Position numbers and translations under genes: made by a program
Source: JAJXWB01 sp036796555
GTDB lineage: Bacteria; Pseudomonadota; Alphaproteobacteria; Rhizobiales; Beijerinckiaceae
NCBI GenBank assembly: GCA_036796555.1
Contig: DAIRCS010000001.1
Span: forward strand, 52,521 to 116,520
Length of the DNA: 64,000 nt
Direction: 5' to 3'
Shown here: positions 57,147 through 64,000 of the stretch, piece by piece
How the letters are laid out: every line of letters begins with the position of its first letter
Position numbering within the stretch: position 1 is the stretch's first letter
Notes under the pieces: generated by a model
The model's database searches: none
The model's input: the letters and a program-made list of their open reading frames with translations, nothing else
What the model was told of the DNA's origin: nothing

Positions 57147-58106
57147 ATGCATCTCCATCTGCGTCATATTCAGGAGATCGAGGATATGGTCGGGCGCCTG
57201 CGCTCCCTGCAGGACGGAGACAAGGCAATCGTCGATGTCGTCGCCTGCGGCTCTCGCGCCGTTCCCTTTCTTCGCGCGCTCCTTTTCGCGCGGGAGCCGA
57301 GCGGCCTGACCCAGGTTCGGCGACGCGTGATACAGGCGCTTGCGGCGCTGGGCGCGGAAGACGTTCTGCTGGCCTATCTGAAGGAGCCTTGCGAGGCCTC
57401 CGATCCGGTCGAGCGCGCCGGCGACGAGGATGCGAAGAACATCGCCGCCGGCTGCATCCGCCGTCCGGGCGAGGGAGTCGCATTCGGCGTTCTGCTCGAC
57501 CTCGCGCGCCGAAAACCGCTGCCGGCGGCCATCGCCGCTCTCGGCCGGTCGCGGCGCGCCGAGGCGATTCCAATGCTCGTCGCCGCGCTCGCCGAGGACG
57601 CCTGCCGGCTGTCCGCCGAACGTGCGCTCGTCGACATGGACGCCGATGCGGTTCCGCATTTGACGGCGGCGGCGCTTCGTCGGGAGCCGTCCGATGAGGA
57701 TGAGAGCGAAAGCTCGCTTCGGCGCCGCCGGAGCGCGTTGCAGGTTCTGCGGGATATGGGCGTTCCCGCCGACGCATGGCCGGCTCTGCGGGAGGCTCTC
57801 TACGAGCGGGACGACGCCGTGGCGCTCGCCGCGGCCCGGATCGCCCTCGAGTGCGCGCCGAAACCGGATCGGAAGGACGCGGTCCGCCGCTTGCTCGACA
57901 TCATCGATCGCGCTGGCGCGGCGTGGCGCATGGAGATCGAGGACGCGCTGACCGAGCATTTCGAGACCGCCGAGCCGTCGATCAAGGAGAGGCTCGAGGA
58001 CATCGGCGACGATCCGCGGCCCGATTCGTGTCGACATCTCACGCGGGCGAGTCTGTTGCGCGTCATGTGGCGCGCGGATTTCGTGCCGCGCGCCGTCGGG
58101 AGGTGA
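57147..58106 (+). CDS. HEAT-repeat-like helical protein
   Basis: A 319-residue protein made of helical repeats. Recurring units include VACGSRAVPFLRALLFA, TQVRRRVIQALAALGAEDVLL, IAALGRSRRAEAIPMLVAAL, LSAERALVDMDADAVPHLTAA and DAWPALREALYERDDAVALA, the spacing of HEAT/PBS-lyase-type repeats. Such scaffolds bind proteins. It is the third gene of the MutS-like unit, four bases downstream, and convergent with the cyclopropane synthase gene. No enzymatic motif is visible; a partner role with the ATPase pair is likely but unproven. Confidence 0.75.
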   Translation: MHLHLRHIQEIEDMVGRLRSLQDGDKAIVDVVACGSRAVPFLRALLFAREPSGLTQVRRRVIQALAALGAEDVLLAYLKEPCEASDPVERAGDEDAKNIAAGCIRRPGEGVAFGVLLDLARRKPLPAAIAALGRSRRAEAIPMLVAALAEDACRLSAERALVDMDADAVPHLTAAALRREPSDEDESESSLRRRRSALQVLRDMGVPADAWPALREALYERDDAVALAAARIALECAPKPDRKDAVRRLLDIIDRAGAAWRMEIEDALTEHFETAEPSIKERLEDIGDDPRPDSCRHLTRASLLRVMWRADFVPRAVGR

Positions 58107-58125
58107 GAGCCGGCGGAACGGCGCC

Positions 58126-59373
58126 TCAGGCGGTCTTCTTGCGCCATGCCGAGGTCGATACGCGGCCGGACGGATCGATCGATTCGCGATCATGCTCGGC
58201 GATATAGTCGCGCGTAAGTGGAACGAGATCGATGTCGGTGGCGAGCTGGAGCTGGAAGACCATCAGGCCGCCGTATCGGAAGCCCAGCTCGCTGACGGCG
58301 AGGTAATATTCCCACATGCGGACGAAGCGCTCGTCGTAGAGGGTCCGGGCGTCGGCCCGGCGTTCAAGAAACCGCTCCCGCCATAATCTGAGCGTCTGCG
58401 CATAGTGCAGCCTCAGAATTTCCACGTCGCACAGCCAGAGCCCGGCGTTCTCGACATGGGGCATGACCTCCGAGACGGCGGGGATATAGCCGCCGGGAAA
58501 GATGTATTTGCGTGTCCACTGGCTTGTCGTCGACGGGCCGTGCATGCGCCCGATCGAATGCAGCACCGCCAGGCCGGGCGAAGCCAGCAGATCGCGCAAC
58601 CCGGCGAAAAACGCCGGATAGTTCGGCAAGCCGACATGCTCGAACATGCCCACGGAGACGATGCGGTCGAAGCGGCCGTCGAGGTCGCGGAAGTCTTTCA
58701 GCTCGAACCTCACGCGGTCGGCGAGGCCCGCCTCCCTGGCGCGTTCGCGCGCGATTGCGAGTTGCTCGCGCGACAGGGTTACGCCGAGCACGTCGACCTC
58801 CTCCGCTTTGGCGATCTCCAGCGCCAGACCGCCCCAGCCGCAGCCGATATCGAGAACGCGCTGCCCCGGGCGCAGGCGCAGCTTGCCGACGATATGCTGC
58901 TTCTTGGCGGCCTGCGCTGCGTCCAGACTCATGCCGGGGCGCGGAAAATAGGCGCAGGAATATTGCATGTCCTCGTCGAGGAAGAGCCGGTAGAGCTCCG
59001 CGGACAGATCGTAGTGATGGGCGACGTTGCGTTGCGCGCGGGCGCGGGAGTTTCGCTGCGTCGCCCAATTCATGAGAGGGCGGATTGCGCGCTGGAGCGG
59101 CCCGTCTTCGTGAATGGCGAAATTGCGTCCCAGCAGGTCCAGCAAATCCCACAGCGTTCCGCGCTCGATGACGAGCGAGCGGTTCATGAAGGCCTCGCCA
59201 AGGAACAGGTCCGGATGCAGCGCGAGCCGCAACGGCGTGAGGCGGCCGCTGAGGCGCACCGCCACGTCCGGCGGGGCGCCTTCCGGCGATCCGTGAATCG
59301 TCGTCCGGCCGTCCGGCCATGTCACGGCGAGTCGTCCGGTCCGAATACGCTTGTCGAGTTGTGTGCCAAGCAT
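58126..59373 (-). CDS. cyclopropane-fatty-acyl-phospholipid synthase
   Basis: A 415-residue SAM-dependent enzyme that adds a methylene bridge to unsaturated phospholipid acyl chains. It has AHHYDLSAELYRLFLDEDMQ, the catalytic Cys in QYSCAYFPRPG, the SAM motif RVLDIGCGWGGLALEIA, the active-site SVGMFEHVGLPNYPAFF and RKYIFPGGYIPAVSEV, and a C-terminal REWY-like region (MWEYYLAVSELGFRYG). The N-terminal part (about residues 1-100) is the usual lipid-binding domain. It sits behind a variant fluoride riboswitch. Cyclopropanation lowers membrane permeability, which would fit defence against HF entry (inference). Confidence 0.92.
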   Translation of the reverse strand: MLGTQLDKRIRTGRLAVTWPDGRTTIHGSPEGAPPDVAVRLSGRLTPLRLALHPDLFLGEAFMNRSLVIERGTLWDLLDLLGRNFAIHEDGPLQRAIRPLMNWATQRNSRARAQRNVAHHYDLSAELYRLFLDEDMQYSCAYFPRPGMSLDAAQAAKKQHIVGKLRLRPGQRVLDIGCGWGGLALEIAKAEEVDVLGVTLSREQLAIARERAREAGLADRVRFELKDFRDLDGRFDRIVSVGMFEHVGLPNYPAFFAGLRDLLASPGLAVLHSIGRMHGPSTTSQWTRKYIFPGGYIPAVSEVMPHVENAGLWLCDVEILRLHYAQTLRLWRERFLERRADARTLYDERFVRMWEYYLAVSELGFRYGGLMVFQLQLATDIDLVPLTRDYIAEHDRESIDPSGRVSTSAWRKKTA

Positions 59374-59447
59374 GATCGTCGCTCCAGAATTTGCGGCGAT
59401 CGTGTCCCGGCGTGCGCAGCCACGACCCCACCGCAGGCGTTTGCGGC

Positions 59448-59497
59448 AGGAGTCATCAGCACCGAGGCGGTTTGGCTAAAGGGAGACCCCATTCCCC
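59448..59497 (-). promoter_or_regulatory. variant fluoride riboswitch upstream of the cyclopropane synthase gene
   Basis: Minus strand: GGGA-ATGGGGTC-TCCC hairpin, then a seven-base insert (TTTAGCC), AAACC, a poorly formed second hairpin (CCGCCTCGG or GCCTCGGTGC), CTGAT, and GACTCC, which pairs with loop GGGGTC. So the pseudoknot and core are kept but the linker and second stem diverge. ACTCC can alternatively pair with GGGGT (59429-59425) around CCGCA/TGCGG. It may be less responsive or altered in function. A TTGACG (-35) at 59532-59527 lies upstream with only a weak -10. Confidence 0.75.
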
Positions 59498-59555
59498 GAT
59501 GAAAAACTCGCGCGGTCGCCGCGCGGCGTCAAGTGACTTTGCCGCGGCGATCGAA

Positions 59556-59584
59556 TTGACGATCGCGGGAGGCGCGCCTAGGTT
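59556..59584 (+). promoter_or_regulatory. sigma-70-type promoter of the dynamin-like GTPase unit
   Basis: TTGACG (59556-59561), 17-base spacer, TAGGTT (59579-59584). The start would be near 59591, a few bases before the aptamer. Confidence 0.55.
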
Positions 59585-59596
59585 CGTCGCATCAGA

Positions 59597-59645
59597 TGGG
59601 GATGGGGTTCCCCCAAACCGCCCGGTCGGGCTGATGACTCCTGCC
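59597..59645 (+). promoter_or_regulatory. fluoride riboswitch upstream of the dynamin-like GTPase gene
   Basis: GGGG-ATGGGGTT-CCCC hairpin, CAAACC linker, GCCC-GGTC-GGGC second hairpin (59620-59631), TGAT and GACTCC (59636-59641), which pairs with loop GGGGTT through one G-U wobble. Downstream GGAGT (59665-59669) can take ACTCC, enclosing CCGC-TTTA-GCGG, followed by a T-containing but interrupted stretch (CGTCTTGTCT). This looks like an aptamer with a weak terminator. Confidence 0.9.
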
Positions 59646-59724
59646 GCCGCTTTAGCGGGACGCGGGAGTTCGTCTTGTCTACATCGCCTTCCGTCTTTTT
59701 CACGCGAGCCCAGGCAGGCGGCCG

Positions 59725-61500
59725 ATGAGCCGCTTGCCGGAACTGCTGTCGCGCGCGATACGCGCGATAGATCGGCCATCTCCTGCGCAGCGCGCCCTTC
59801 TGGACAGGCTCGAGGCCCTGCGCGCGCGGCTCGATCAGGGGCTGCTGCGCGTCGCCGCGCTGGGGCAGTTCAAGCGCGGCAAGAGCACGCTGCTCAACGC
59901 GCTGCTCGGATCGGCGCTGCTGCCGACCGGCGTCACGCCCGTCACCGCTATTCCGACCTTCATCCGGGCCGGCGAGACGACGCGCGGCGTCATCCGGTTC
60001 GACGGCGGCAGGGCGCCGCTGGTCGTGGAGACCGATGCGCTGCCCGCGGCGCTCGAGCGCCATGTCTCCGAGGACATGAACCCGAACAACCGGCTTGGCG
60101 TCGCAAGCGTGTCGATCGAGACGCCCTCGTCCTTTCTCGGTCGCGGCGTCGTGCTGATCGACACGCCCGGAATCGGCTCGACGCACCTGCATAATACGCA
60201 GGCGGCCGAAGCCGCGCTGGCCGAATGCGACGCGGCCCTGTTCGTTCTGTCGGCCGACCCGCCGATCACGGAAGCCGAAGCGCGCTATCTCGACAAGATA
60301 TATCCGCTCGTCTCGACGATCCTGTTCGTCCTGAACAAGATCGATCTGCTCGACGGGGATGAGCGGTCGAAAGCGGAGACGTTTCTCGCGCGCACTCTCG
60401 ACGACCATCATCCTTCCACGCCCCGGCCTGTCGTTTTCAGTCTGTCCGCGCGGCGCGCGCTCGCGGCGAAACGCGCAGGCGATTCCGTCGCCCTCGAAGG
60501 CTCGGGGCTGCCCCGGCTCGAGCGCGCGCTCGTCGACGACCTCATGCGAAGGAAGCATGACATCATCGAGCAAACGGGCCGGCTACGTTTGCTCGCGCTT
60601 GTCGATCAGTTGCGTTTCCAGACGGAGCTCGAACATGCGGCGCTCCGCACGCCTCTCGAGGAGCTGCGACGAAAGGCCGAAACGTTCGAGACGGCCGCGG
60701 CCGAATTCTCGGCGCAACGCGACGTGGTCGCCGATCTCCTGTCGATCGATAGAAAGCGATTGCTCGGCGAGCTCGAGGTTGAAACCGATCGCCTGTGGGC
60801 CGACGCCAGGCAGGAGATCGGCGGCATCGTCGCCGCCATGGACCTTTGCGACGAAGGTCAGGTAAAAGCGCGCAATGCGATCGCCGCGGCGCTTGCGGCC
60901 CGTTTCGACCACGCGTTCGCGACGGTTTCGGAGCGATTTCGCGACCGGGTGAACGCCGTGGCCGCCGCGCACGACCGGCGAATGCGGGACTTGCTCGACA
61001 GCGTGCGGCGGACGGCGGCCGATCTGATGAATCTTGCGCCCGCGACGTCGGAAGCGCCGGAAAACTATCTTGCGCAACGCGACCCCTATTGGGTCGCCGC
61101 CGATCCGTCCATGTCGCTCGTCGATCTCACGACGAAAGCCGCCACGCTGCTCCTGCCGCGCGCCCTTCGGCGGCGGCGGGAGCGGGACCGGCTTCTGGCC
61201 GACGCCGAAAAGGCCGCGCTGCGCAACGTCGCCAATCTCGACTGGGCGCTGCGACGGAATATCGAGGAATCGCTCCGGCGCCTCCAATCGACCCTGTCCG
61301 CCGATCTCGACTCCGCGATCGAGGCGACGCGGCAGGCCATGCAGATCGCGCTGCGACGGCGCGACGACCGGTCGGAAGCGATTGCGAACGACATGGACGC
61401 AGGACGGCGGGCGATCGGCGAACTCGCCGAAATCCTGCGCGAACTCGGAAACGGAACGCCGCGCGAGAAAGGCGCGGAAAGCCGGGAGGACGGGGCATGA
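59725..61500 (+). CDS. dynamin-like GTPase
   Basis: A 591-residue large GTPase. The G motifs are G1 ALGQFKRGKSTLLNALLGSA, G2 Thr in GVTPVTAIPT, G3 VVLIDTPGIGSTHLHN and G4 LFVLNKIDLLDGDE. The remainder is long and helical (residues about 290-590), with a modest hydrophobic stretch near LTTKAATLLLPRALRR, as in bacterial dynamin-like proteins that bind or shape membranes. It is expressed behind a fluoride riboswitch with about an 80-base leader after the aptamer. A role in membrane repair during fluoride stress is plausible but unproven. Its stop overlaps the small gene downstream (ATGA). Confidence 0.87.
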   Translation: MSRLPELLSRAIRAIDRPSPAQRALLDRLEALRARLDQGLLRVAALGQFKRGKSTLLNALLGSALLPTGVTPVTAIPTFIRAGETTRGVIRFDGGRAPLVVETDALPAALERHVSEDMNPNNRLGVASVSIETPSSFLGRGVVLIDTPGIGSTHLHNTQAAEAALAECDAALFVLSADPPITEAEARYLDKIYPLVSTILFVLNKIDLLDGDERSKAETFLARTLDDHHPSTPRPVVFSLSARRALAAKRAGDSVALEGSGLPRLERALVDDLMRRKHDIIEQTGRLRLLALVDQLRFQTELEHAALRTPLEELRRKAETFETAAAEFSAQRDVVADLLSIDRKRLLGELEVETDRLWADARQEIGGIVAAMDLCDEGQVKARNAIAAALAARFDHAFATVSERFRDRVNAVAAAHDRRMRDLLDSVRRTAADLMNLAPATSEAPENYLAQRDPYWVAADPSMSLVDLTTKAATLLLPRALRRRRERDRLLADAEKAALRNVANLDWALRRNIEESLRRLQSTLSADLDSAIEATRQAMQIALRRRDDRSEAIANDMDAGRRAIGELAEILRELGNGTPREKGAESREDGA

Positions 61501-61874
61501 CATTGCGAATATCGCGCGCGCGCGTGATCGGCGATATCGAGAGGATCGTCAAATGGCCCGGCCCGCTCGGCCAGCACGTCTGGAGCGCGTGCGGCGCCGC
61601 CTGCGCAATCGATCGCCACAGTTTCGGCGGCGTTCTCTACGGCTTCAGCGCGGACATTCTCCATGTCCGCATGCCCGCGACGGGCAGGATCGCGTGGGAG
61701 CTGATCATCGTCACGGAGTTCTGGCGGCGGGGCGACGGCGAAGCCGTCCATTCCGCGAAATGGCTCAAGATGATGTCGGGGAAGCCGACCGAGCTGTTGA
61801 AGTGGATATCGAGCAATCGCGACGCGGGAGAAGGCGGGGCCGCAATCCCCGCCTCACGCCCCGGCCCCGGATGA
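61497..61874 (+). CDS. uncharacterised 125-residue protein coupled to the GTPase
   Basis: A 125-residue protein I do not recognise. It reads MTLRISRARVIGDIERIVKW at the start, then SACGAACAIDRHSFGGVLYG, a hydrophobic-alternating segment (GRIAWELIIVTEFWRRGDGE), and GKPTELLKWISSNRD near the end. No membrane span or catalytic motif is evident. Translation is coupled to the GTPase gene, so it may be its partner or regulator. It is the last gene expressed from the sixth riboswitch. Confidence 0.65.
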   Translation: MTLRISRARVIGDIERIVKWPGPLGQHVWSACGAACAIDRHSFGGVLYGFSADILHVRMPATGRIAWELIIVTEFWRRGDGEAVHSAKWLKMMSGKPTELLKWISSNRDAGEGGAAIPASRPGPG

Positions 61875-62451
61875 ACAGCCTTCATGGTCTCGACAACTAG
61901 TCGCGCGCGCCCATCCGAAAAGGAATGCGTTTGACCGGCGAGGTCGACCCGGCGGGATTGACGTAGGTCATATCGCTCGCATTCAAAAATCGAGCTGCCT
62001 CCCGCATGTCGCGGACCCTGACGGCGTCGAATTGTCGTCGATCAGGATCGTCTGACCCTTCGGGAGCGGACAAGTTTCAGCGCGGCGCGTCCGGCGGGGG
62101 AGGGAGGCAGGGCGCCACGCGCGCACAGCGCTGTCATGTCGTCGCTTTCGACAACGGACATTGGCGCTCCTGTGCACATTGGGCGTCTGCCTCTGACGGT
62201 CCCGGCGAGACGGTCGCCGCCGGATGTCCCCCTACGAAACTATATCGTGGCGAATGGCGGTCCTTGCGCGAGATCAAGGGGTTGCGAGGCCACAGGCGTC
62301 GCGGATCCGCGTGTCGCGCCCCCGCGCGGCCGACAAAAATGGCGACTGTCACCATACTGTCATCCAAGTGTCGTTATTGCGCAGCGCGCGACCGCTAGTC
62401 AGCGCCCGACGTCGCAAGGCGTCGACATGTCCAGACAATCGCGAGGGTAAG
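61875..62451. other. intergenic stretch between the GTPase unit and pstS
   Basis: 577 bases with one clear element, the Pho box at 62346-62363. A minus-strand frame at 61897-62007 (36 codons, MREAARFLNASDMTYVNPAG...) could be the relic of a gene end but has no family match that I recognise. No other gene was identified. Confidence 0.5.
62346..62363 (+). promoter_or_regulatory. Pho box upstream of pstS
   Basis: CTGTCAC-CATA-CTGTCAT: two seven-base direct repeats separated by four bases, the classic PhoB binding site. It lies about 90 bases before the pstS start. It places the pst operon under phosphate-starvation control. Confidence 0.85.
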
Positions 62452-63477
62452 ATGCTCCTGAACAACCTCCTGCGCGCAGCCTGCGTGGCCGCCGTCGCCA
62501 TGATCGCGACCGCGCCCGCCCGCGCCGCCGACATTTCCGGCGCAGGCGCCACGTTCCCCTATCCGATCTATTCCAAGTGGGCGGACGCCTACAAAAAGGA
62601 GACCGGAAACGGCCTCAACTACCAGTCGATCGGCTCCGGCGCCGGCATCAAGCAGATCCTGGCCAAGACCGTGACCTTCGGCGCGAGCGACGCGCCGCTG
62701 AGCGCGGAGAAGCTGAAGAAGGACGGTCTCGTTCAGTGGCCGCAGGTCATGGGCGGCATCGTTCCGGTCGTGAACATCGACGGCGTGAAGCCGGGCGAGC
62801 TCGTGCTCGACGGCAAGACGCTGGCCGACATCTTCCTGGGCAAGATCGCCAAGTGGAACGATCCGGCGATCGCCAGCCTCAATGCGGGCGTGAAGCTGCC
62901 CGACGCCGCGATCGCCGTCGTGCGCCGCTCGGACGGCTCGGGCACGACCTTCAACTTCACCGACTATCTGTCGAAGGCCTCGCCCGACTGGAAGTCCAAG
63001 GTCGGCTCCAACACCGCGGTCGAATGGCCGGTCGGCGTCGGCGCCAAGGGCAATGACGGCGTAGCCGGCAACGTCGGCCAGACGAAGAACTCGATCGGCT
63101 ACGTCGAATACGCCTACGCCAAGCAGAACAAGATGACGCATGTCGACATGATCAACGCGGCCGGCAAGCGCGTGTCGCCGACGCTCGCCGCCTTCCAGGC
63201 CGCCGCCGCCAACGCCGACTGGGTCAATGCGCCGGGCTATTATCTGATCCTGTCGAATCAGCCGGGCGACGCCTCCTGGCCGATGACCGCGGCGACCTTC
63301 ATCCTCATGTACGCCGATCCGGCCGACAAGGCCGCCTCGGCCGAGGCGCTCAAGTTCTTCGACTGGGCCTTCAAGAACGGCGACAAGGCGGCGGACGACC
63401 TCGACTACATCCCGATGCCGGCCAACGTGAAGGACATGATCCGCAAGACCTGGGTCGCGGACATCAAGAACAGCTGA
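62452..63477 (+). CDS. pstS: phosphate ABC transporter substrate-binding protein PstS
   Basis: A 341-residue periplasmic phosphate-binding protein. A signal peptide (MLLNNLLRAACVAAVAMIA, cleaved after APARAA near residue 24) precedes DISGAGATFPYPIYSKWADA. The phosphate ligands are in SGAGATFP, QSIGSGAGIKQI, TFGASDAPLS and RRSDGSGTTFNFTDYLS. The ATG at 62452 gives a proper signal sequence. It follows a Pho box and precedes pstC, with a hairpin between them that probably limits expression of the downstream genes relative to the abundant binding protein. Confidence 0.96.
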   Translation: MLLNNLLRAACVAAVAMIATAPARAADISGAGATFPYPIYSKWADAYKKETGNGLNYQSIGSGAGIKQILAKTVTFGASDAPLSAEKLKKDGLVQWPQVMGGIVPVVNIDGVKPGELVLDGKTLADIFLGKIAKWNDPAIASLNAGVKLPDAAIAVVRRSDGSGTTFNFTDYLSKASPDWKSKVGSNTAVEWPVGVGAKGNDGVAGNVGQTKNSIGYVEYAYAKQNKMTHVDMINAAGKRVSPTLAAFQAAAANADWVNAPGYYLILSNQPGDASWPMTAATFILMYADPADKAASAEALKFFDWAFKNGDKAADDLDYIPMPANVKDMIRKTWVADIKNS

Positions 63478-63486
63478 GTTGAAAAG

Positions 63487-63510
63487 GCGGAGGCGCCCCG
63501 GCGCCTCCGC
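63487..63510 (+). terminator. pstS-pstC intercistronic hairpin (attenuator-like)
   Basis: GCGGAGGCGC-CCCG-GCGCCTCCGC is a perfect ten-base-pair stem ten bases after the pstS stop. No T tract follows, so it is more likely a transcript-stabilising or partial attenuator structure than a full terminator. Confidence 0.65.
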
Positions 63511-63540
63511 GTCCCCAAGCAGCGTGCAAGGAGCGACGAC

Positions 63541-64000
63541 GTGTCAGAGGCAACGCTGGCGGCGCCGACCGCCAATAGCGCGGGCGCCAGCAACAGGAAC
63601 GCAGTGCTGAGCAGTCTTCGCGCCAGCGATCGGCTGTTCTTCTGGACGACCCGCCTTTCCGCTTGGATCGTCCTTCTTATTCTCGGCGGCATCATCGTGT
63701 CGCTGTTCATCGGCGCCTGGCCGGCGATCCGCGCTTTCGGCCTCGACTTCCTCCTCACGCAGCGCTGGGCGCCCAATGCGCAGCCCGAGCCGATCATGGG
63801 CGGCCTCGGTCCGATCTACGGCACGCTCGTCTCCTCGCTGATCGCCATGGCGATCGCCCTTCCGGTCGGCATCGGCGTCGCCGTCTTCCTGACCGAGCTC
63901 TGCCCGCAGAAACTGCGGCAGCCGATCTCGACGGCGATCGAGCTCCTGGCCGGCATTCCCTCCATCATCTACGGCATGTGGGGCTTCTTCGTGCTGGGCC
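63541..64000 (+). CDS. pstC: phosphate ABC transporter permease PstC, 5' part
   Basis: The first about 153 residues of PstC; the gene runs off the window. The GTG start at 63541 has AAGGAG ahead of it. A short cytoplasmic N-terminus leads to the first membrane helix (WIVLLILGGIIVSLFIGAW), then FGLDFLLTQRWAPNAQPEP, GGLGPIYGTLVSSLIAMAIA and the EELCPQKLRQPI-like TELCPQKLRQPIST loop, followed by LLAGIPSIIYGMWGFFVLG. These match the family closely. With PstS, PstA and PstB it forms the high-affinity phosphate importer. Confidence 0.95.
   Translation, partial: MSEATLAAPTANSAGASNRNAVLSSLRASDRLFFWTTRLSAWIVLLILGGIIVSLFIGAWPAIRAFGLDFLLTQRWAPNAQPEPIMGGLGPIYGTLVSSLIAMAIALPVGIGVAVFLTELCPQKLRQPISTAIELLAGIPSIIYGMWGFFVLG

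Noticed and set aside
61897..62007. A 36-codon minus-strand gene
   Set aside because: Too short and unrecognised; reported only within the intergenic entry as a possible relic.
61875..62451. A fluoride riboswitch before pstS
   Set aside because: No ATGGRGTY loop or CTGATRACTCC core; the region holds a Pho box instead.

Overview
The window is high-GC DNA with dense, overlapping operons and frequent ATGA start/stop overlaps. The gene content (Liv-type transporters, many CoA-dependent acyl enzymes, a kdp operon, a Pho-box pst operon) fits an alphaproteobacterium, most likely of the order Hyphomicrobiales. That placement is inferred from gene style; no rRNA or tRNA gene is visible to confirm it.

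Bases 1 to about 24,100 form a catabolic island for an organic acid activated as a CoA thioester. It holds a branched-chain-type ABC importer (substrate-binding protein, LivH, a LivM-LivG fusion, LivF). It also holds an acyl-CoA synthetase, CoA transferases, an alpha-methylacyl-CoA racemase-like protein, an acyl-CoA dehydrogenase, two MaoC-type hydratases, a CitE/HpcH-type C-C lyase and an MmgE/PrpD protein. A biotin carboxylase, a 73-residue biotin carrier and a carboxyltransferase are scattered through the cluster and together would make one acyl-CoA carboxylase. A thioesterase, an aldehyde dehydrogenase and a LysR regulator complete it. The set suggests breakdown of a branched or dicarboxylic acid; the substrate cannot be read from sequence. 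A decayed IS630-type transposase follows, then an RND efflux pump pair, a YWTD-like propeller protein and a second small CoA-transferase/dehydrogenase pair.

Bases 33,600 to 40,930 (minus strand) carry kdpF-A-B-C-D preceded by a 27-codon membrane peptide. kdpB is interrupted by one in-frame amber codon at codon 94, and no kdpE follows kdpD.

Bases 41,080 to 61,870 are the most striking part: a fluoride-response island. Six sequences there match the fluoride (crcB-motif) riboswitch, each with the aptamer hairpin, the loop GGRGTY that pairs with RACTCC, and the CTGAT core. Five lie directly downstream of a recognisable or plausible sigma-70 promoter. They head six transcription units: (1) an enolase fused to tandem universal-stress-protein domains; (2) a complex I/hydrogenase-4-like membrane complex without nickel ligands, followed by CrcB (fluoride channel), a DUF190 protein and a helix-turn-helix-like protein; (3) an RppH-like Nudix hydrolase and a HIT protein; (4) two MutS-family ATPases and a HEAT-repeat-like protein; (5) a cyclopropane-fatty-acid synthase; (6) a dynamin-like GTPase and a small unknown protein. 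The inferred plan is fluoride export plus replacement of a fluoride-sensitive enzyme, membrane energisation and remodelling, and nucleotide and nucleic-acid housekeeping. The kdp genes lie immediately downstream of the enolase unit and may be co-expressed.

Bases 62,346 to the end are the start of the phosphate regulon: a Pho box, pstS, an intercistronic hairpin and the 5' part of pstC.
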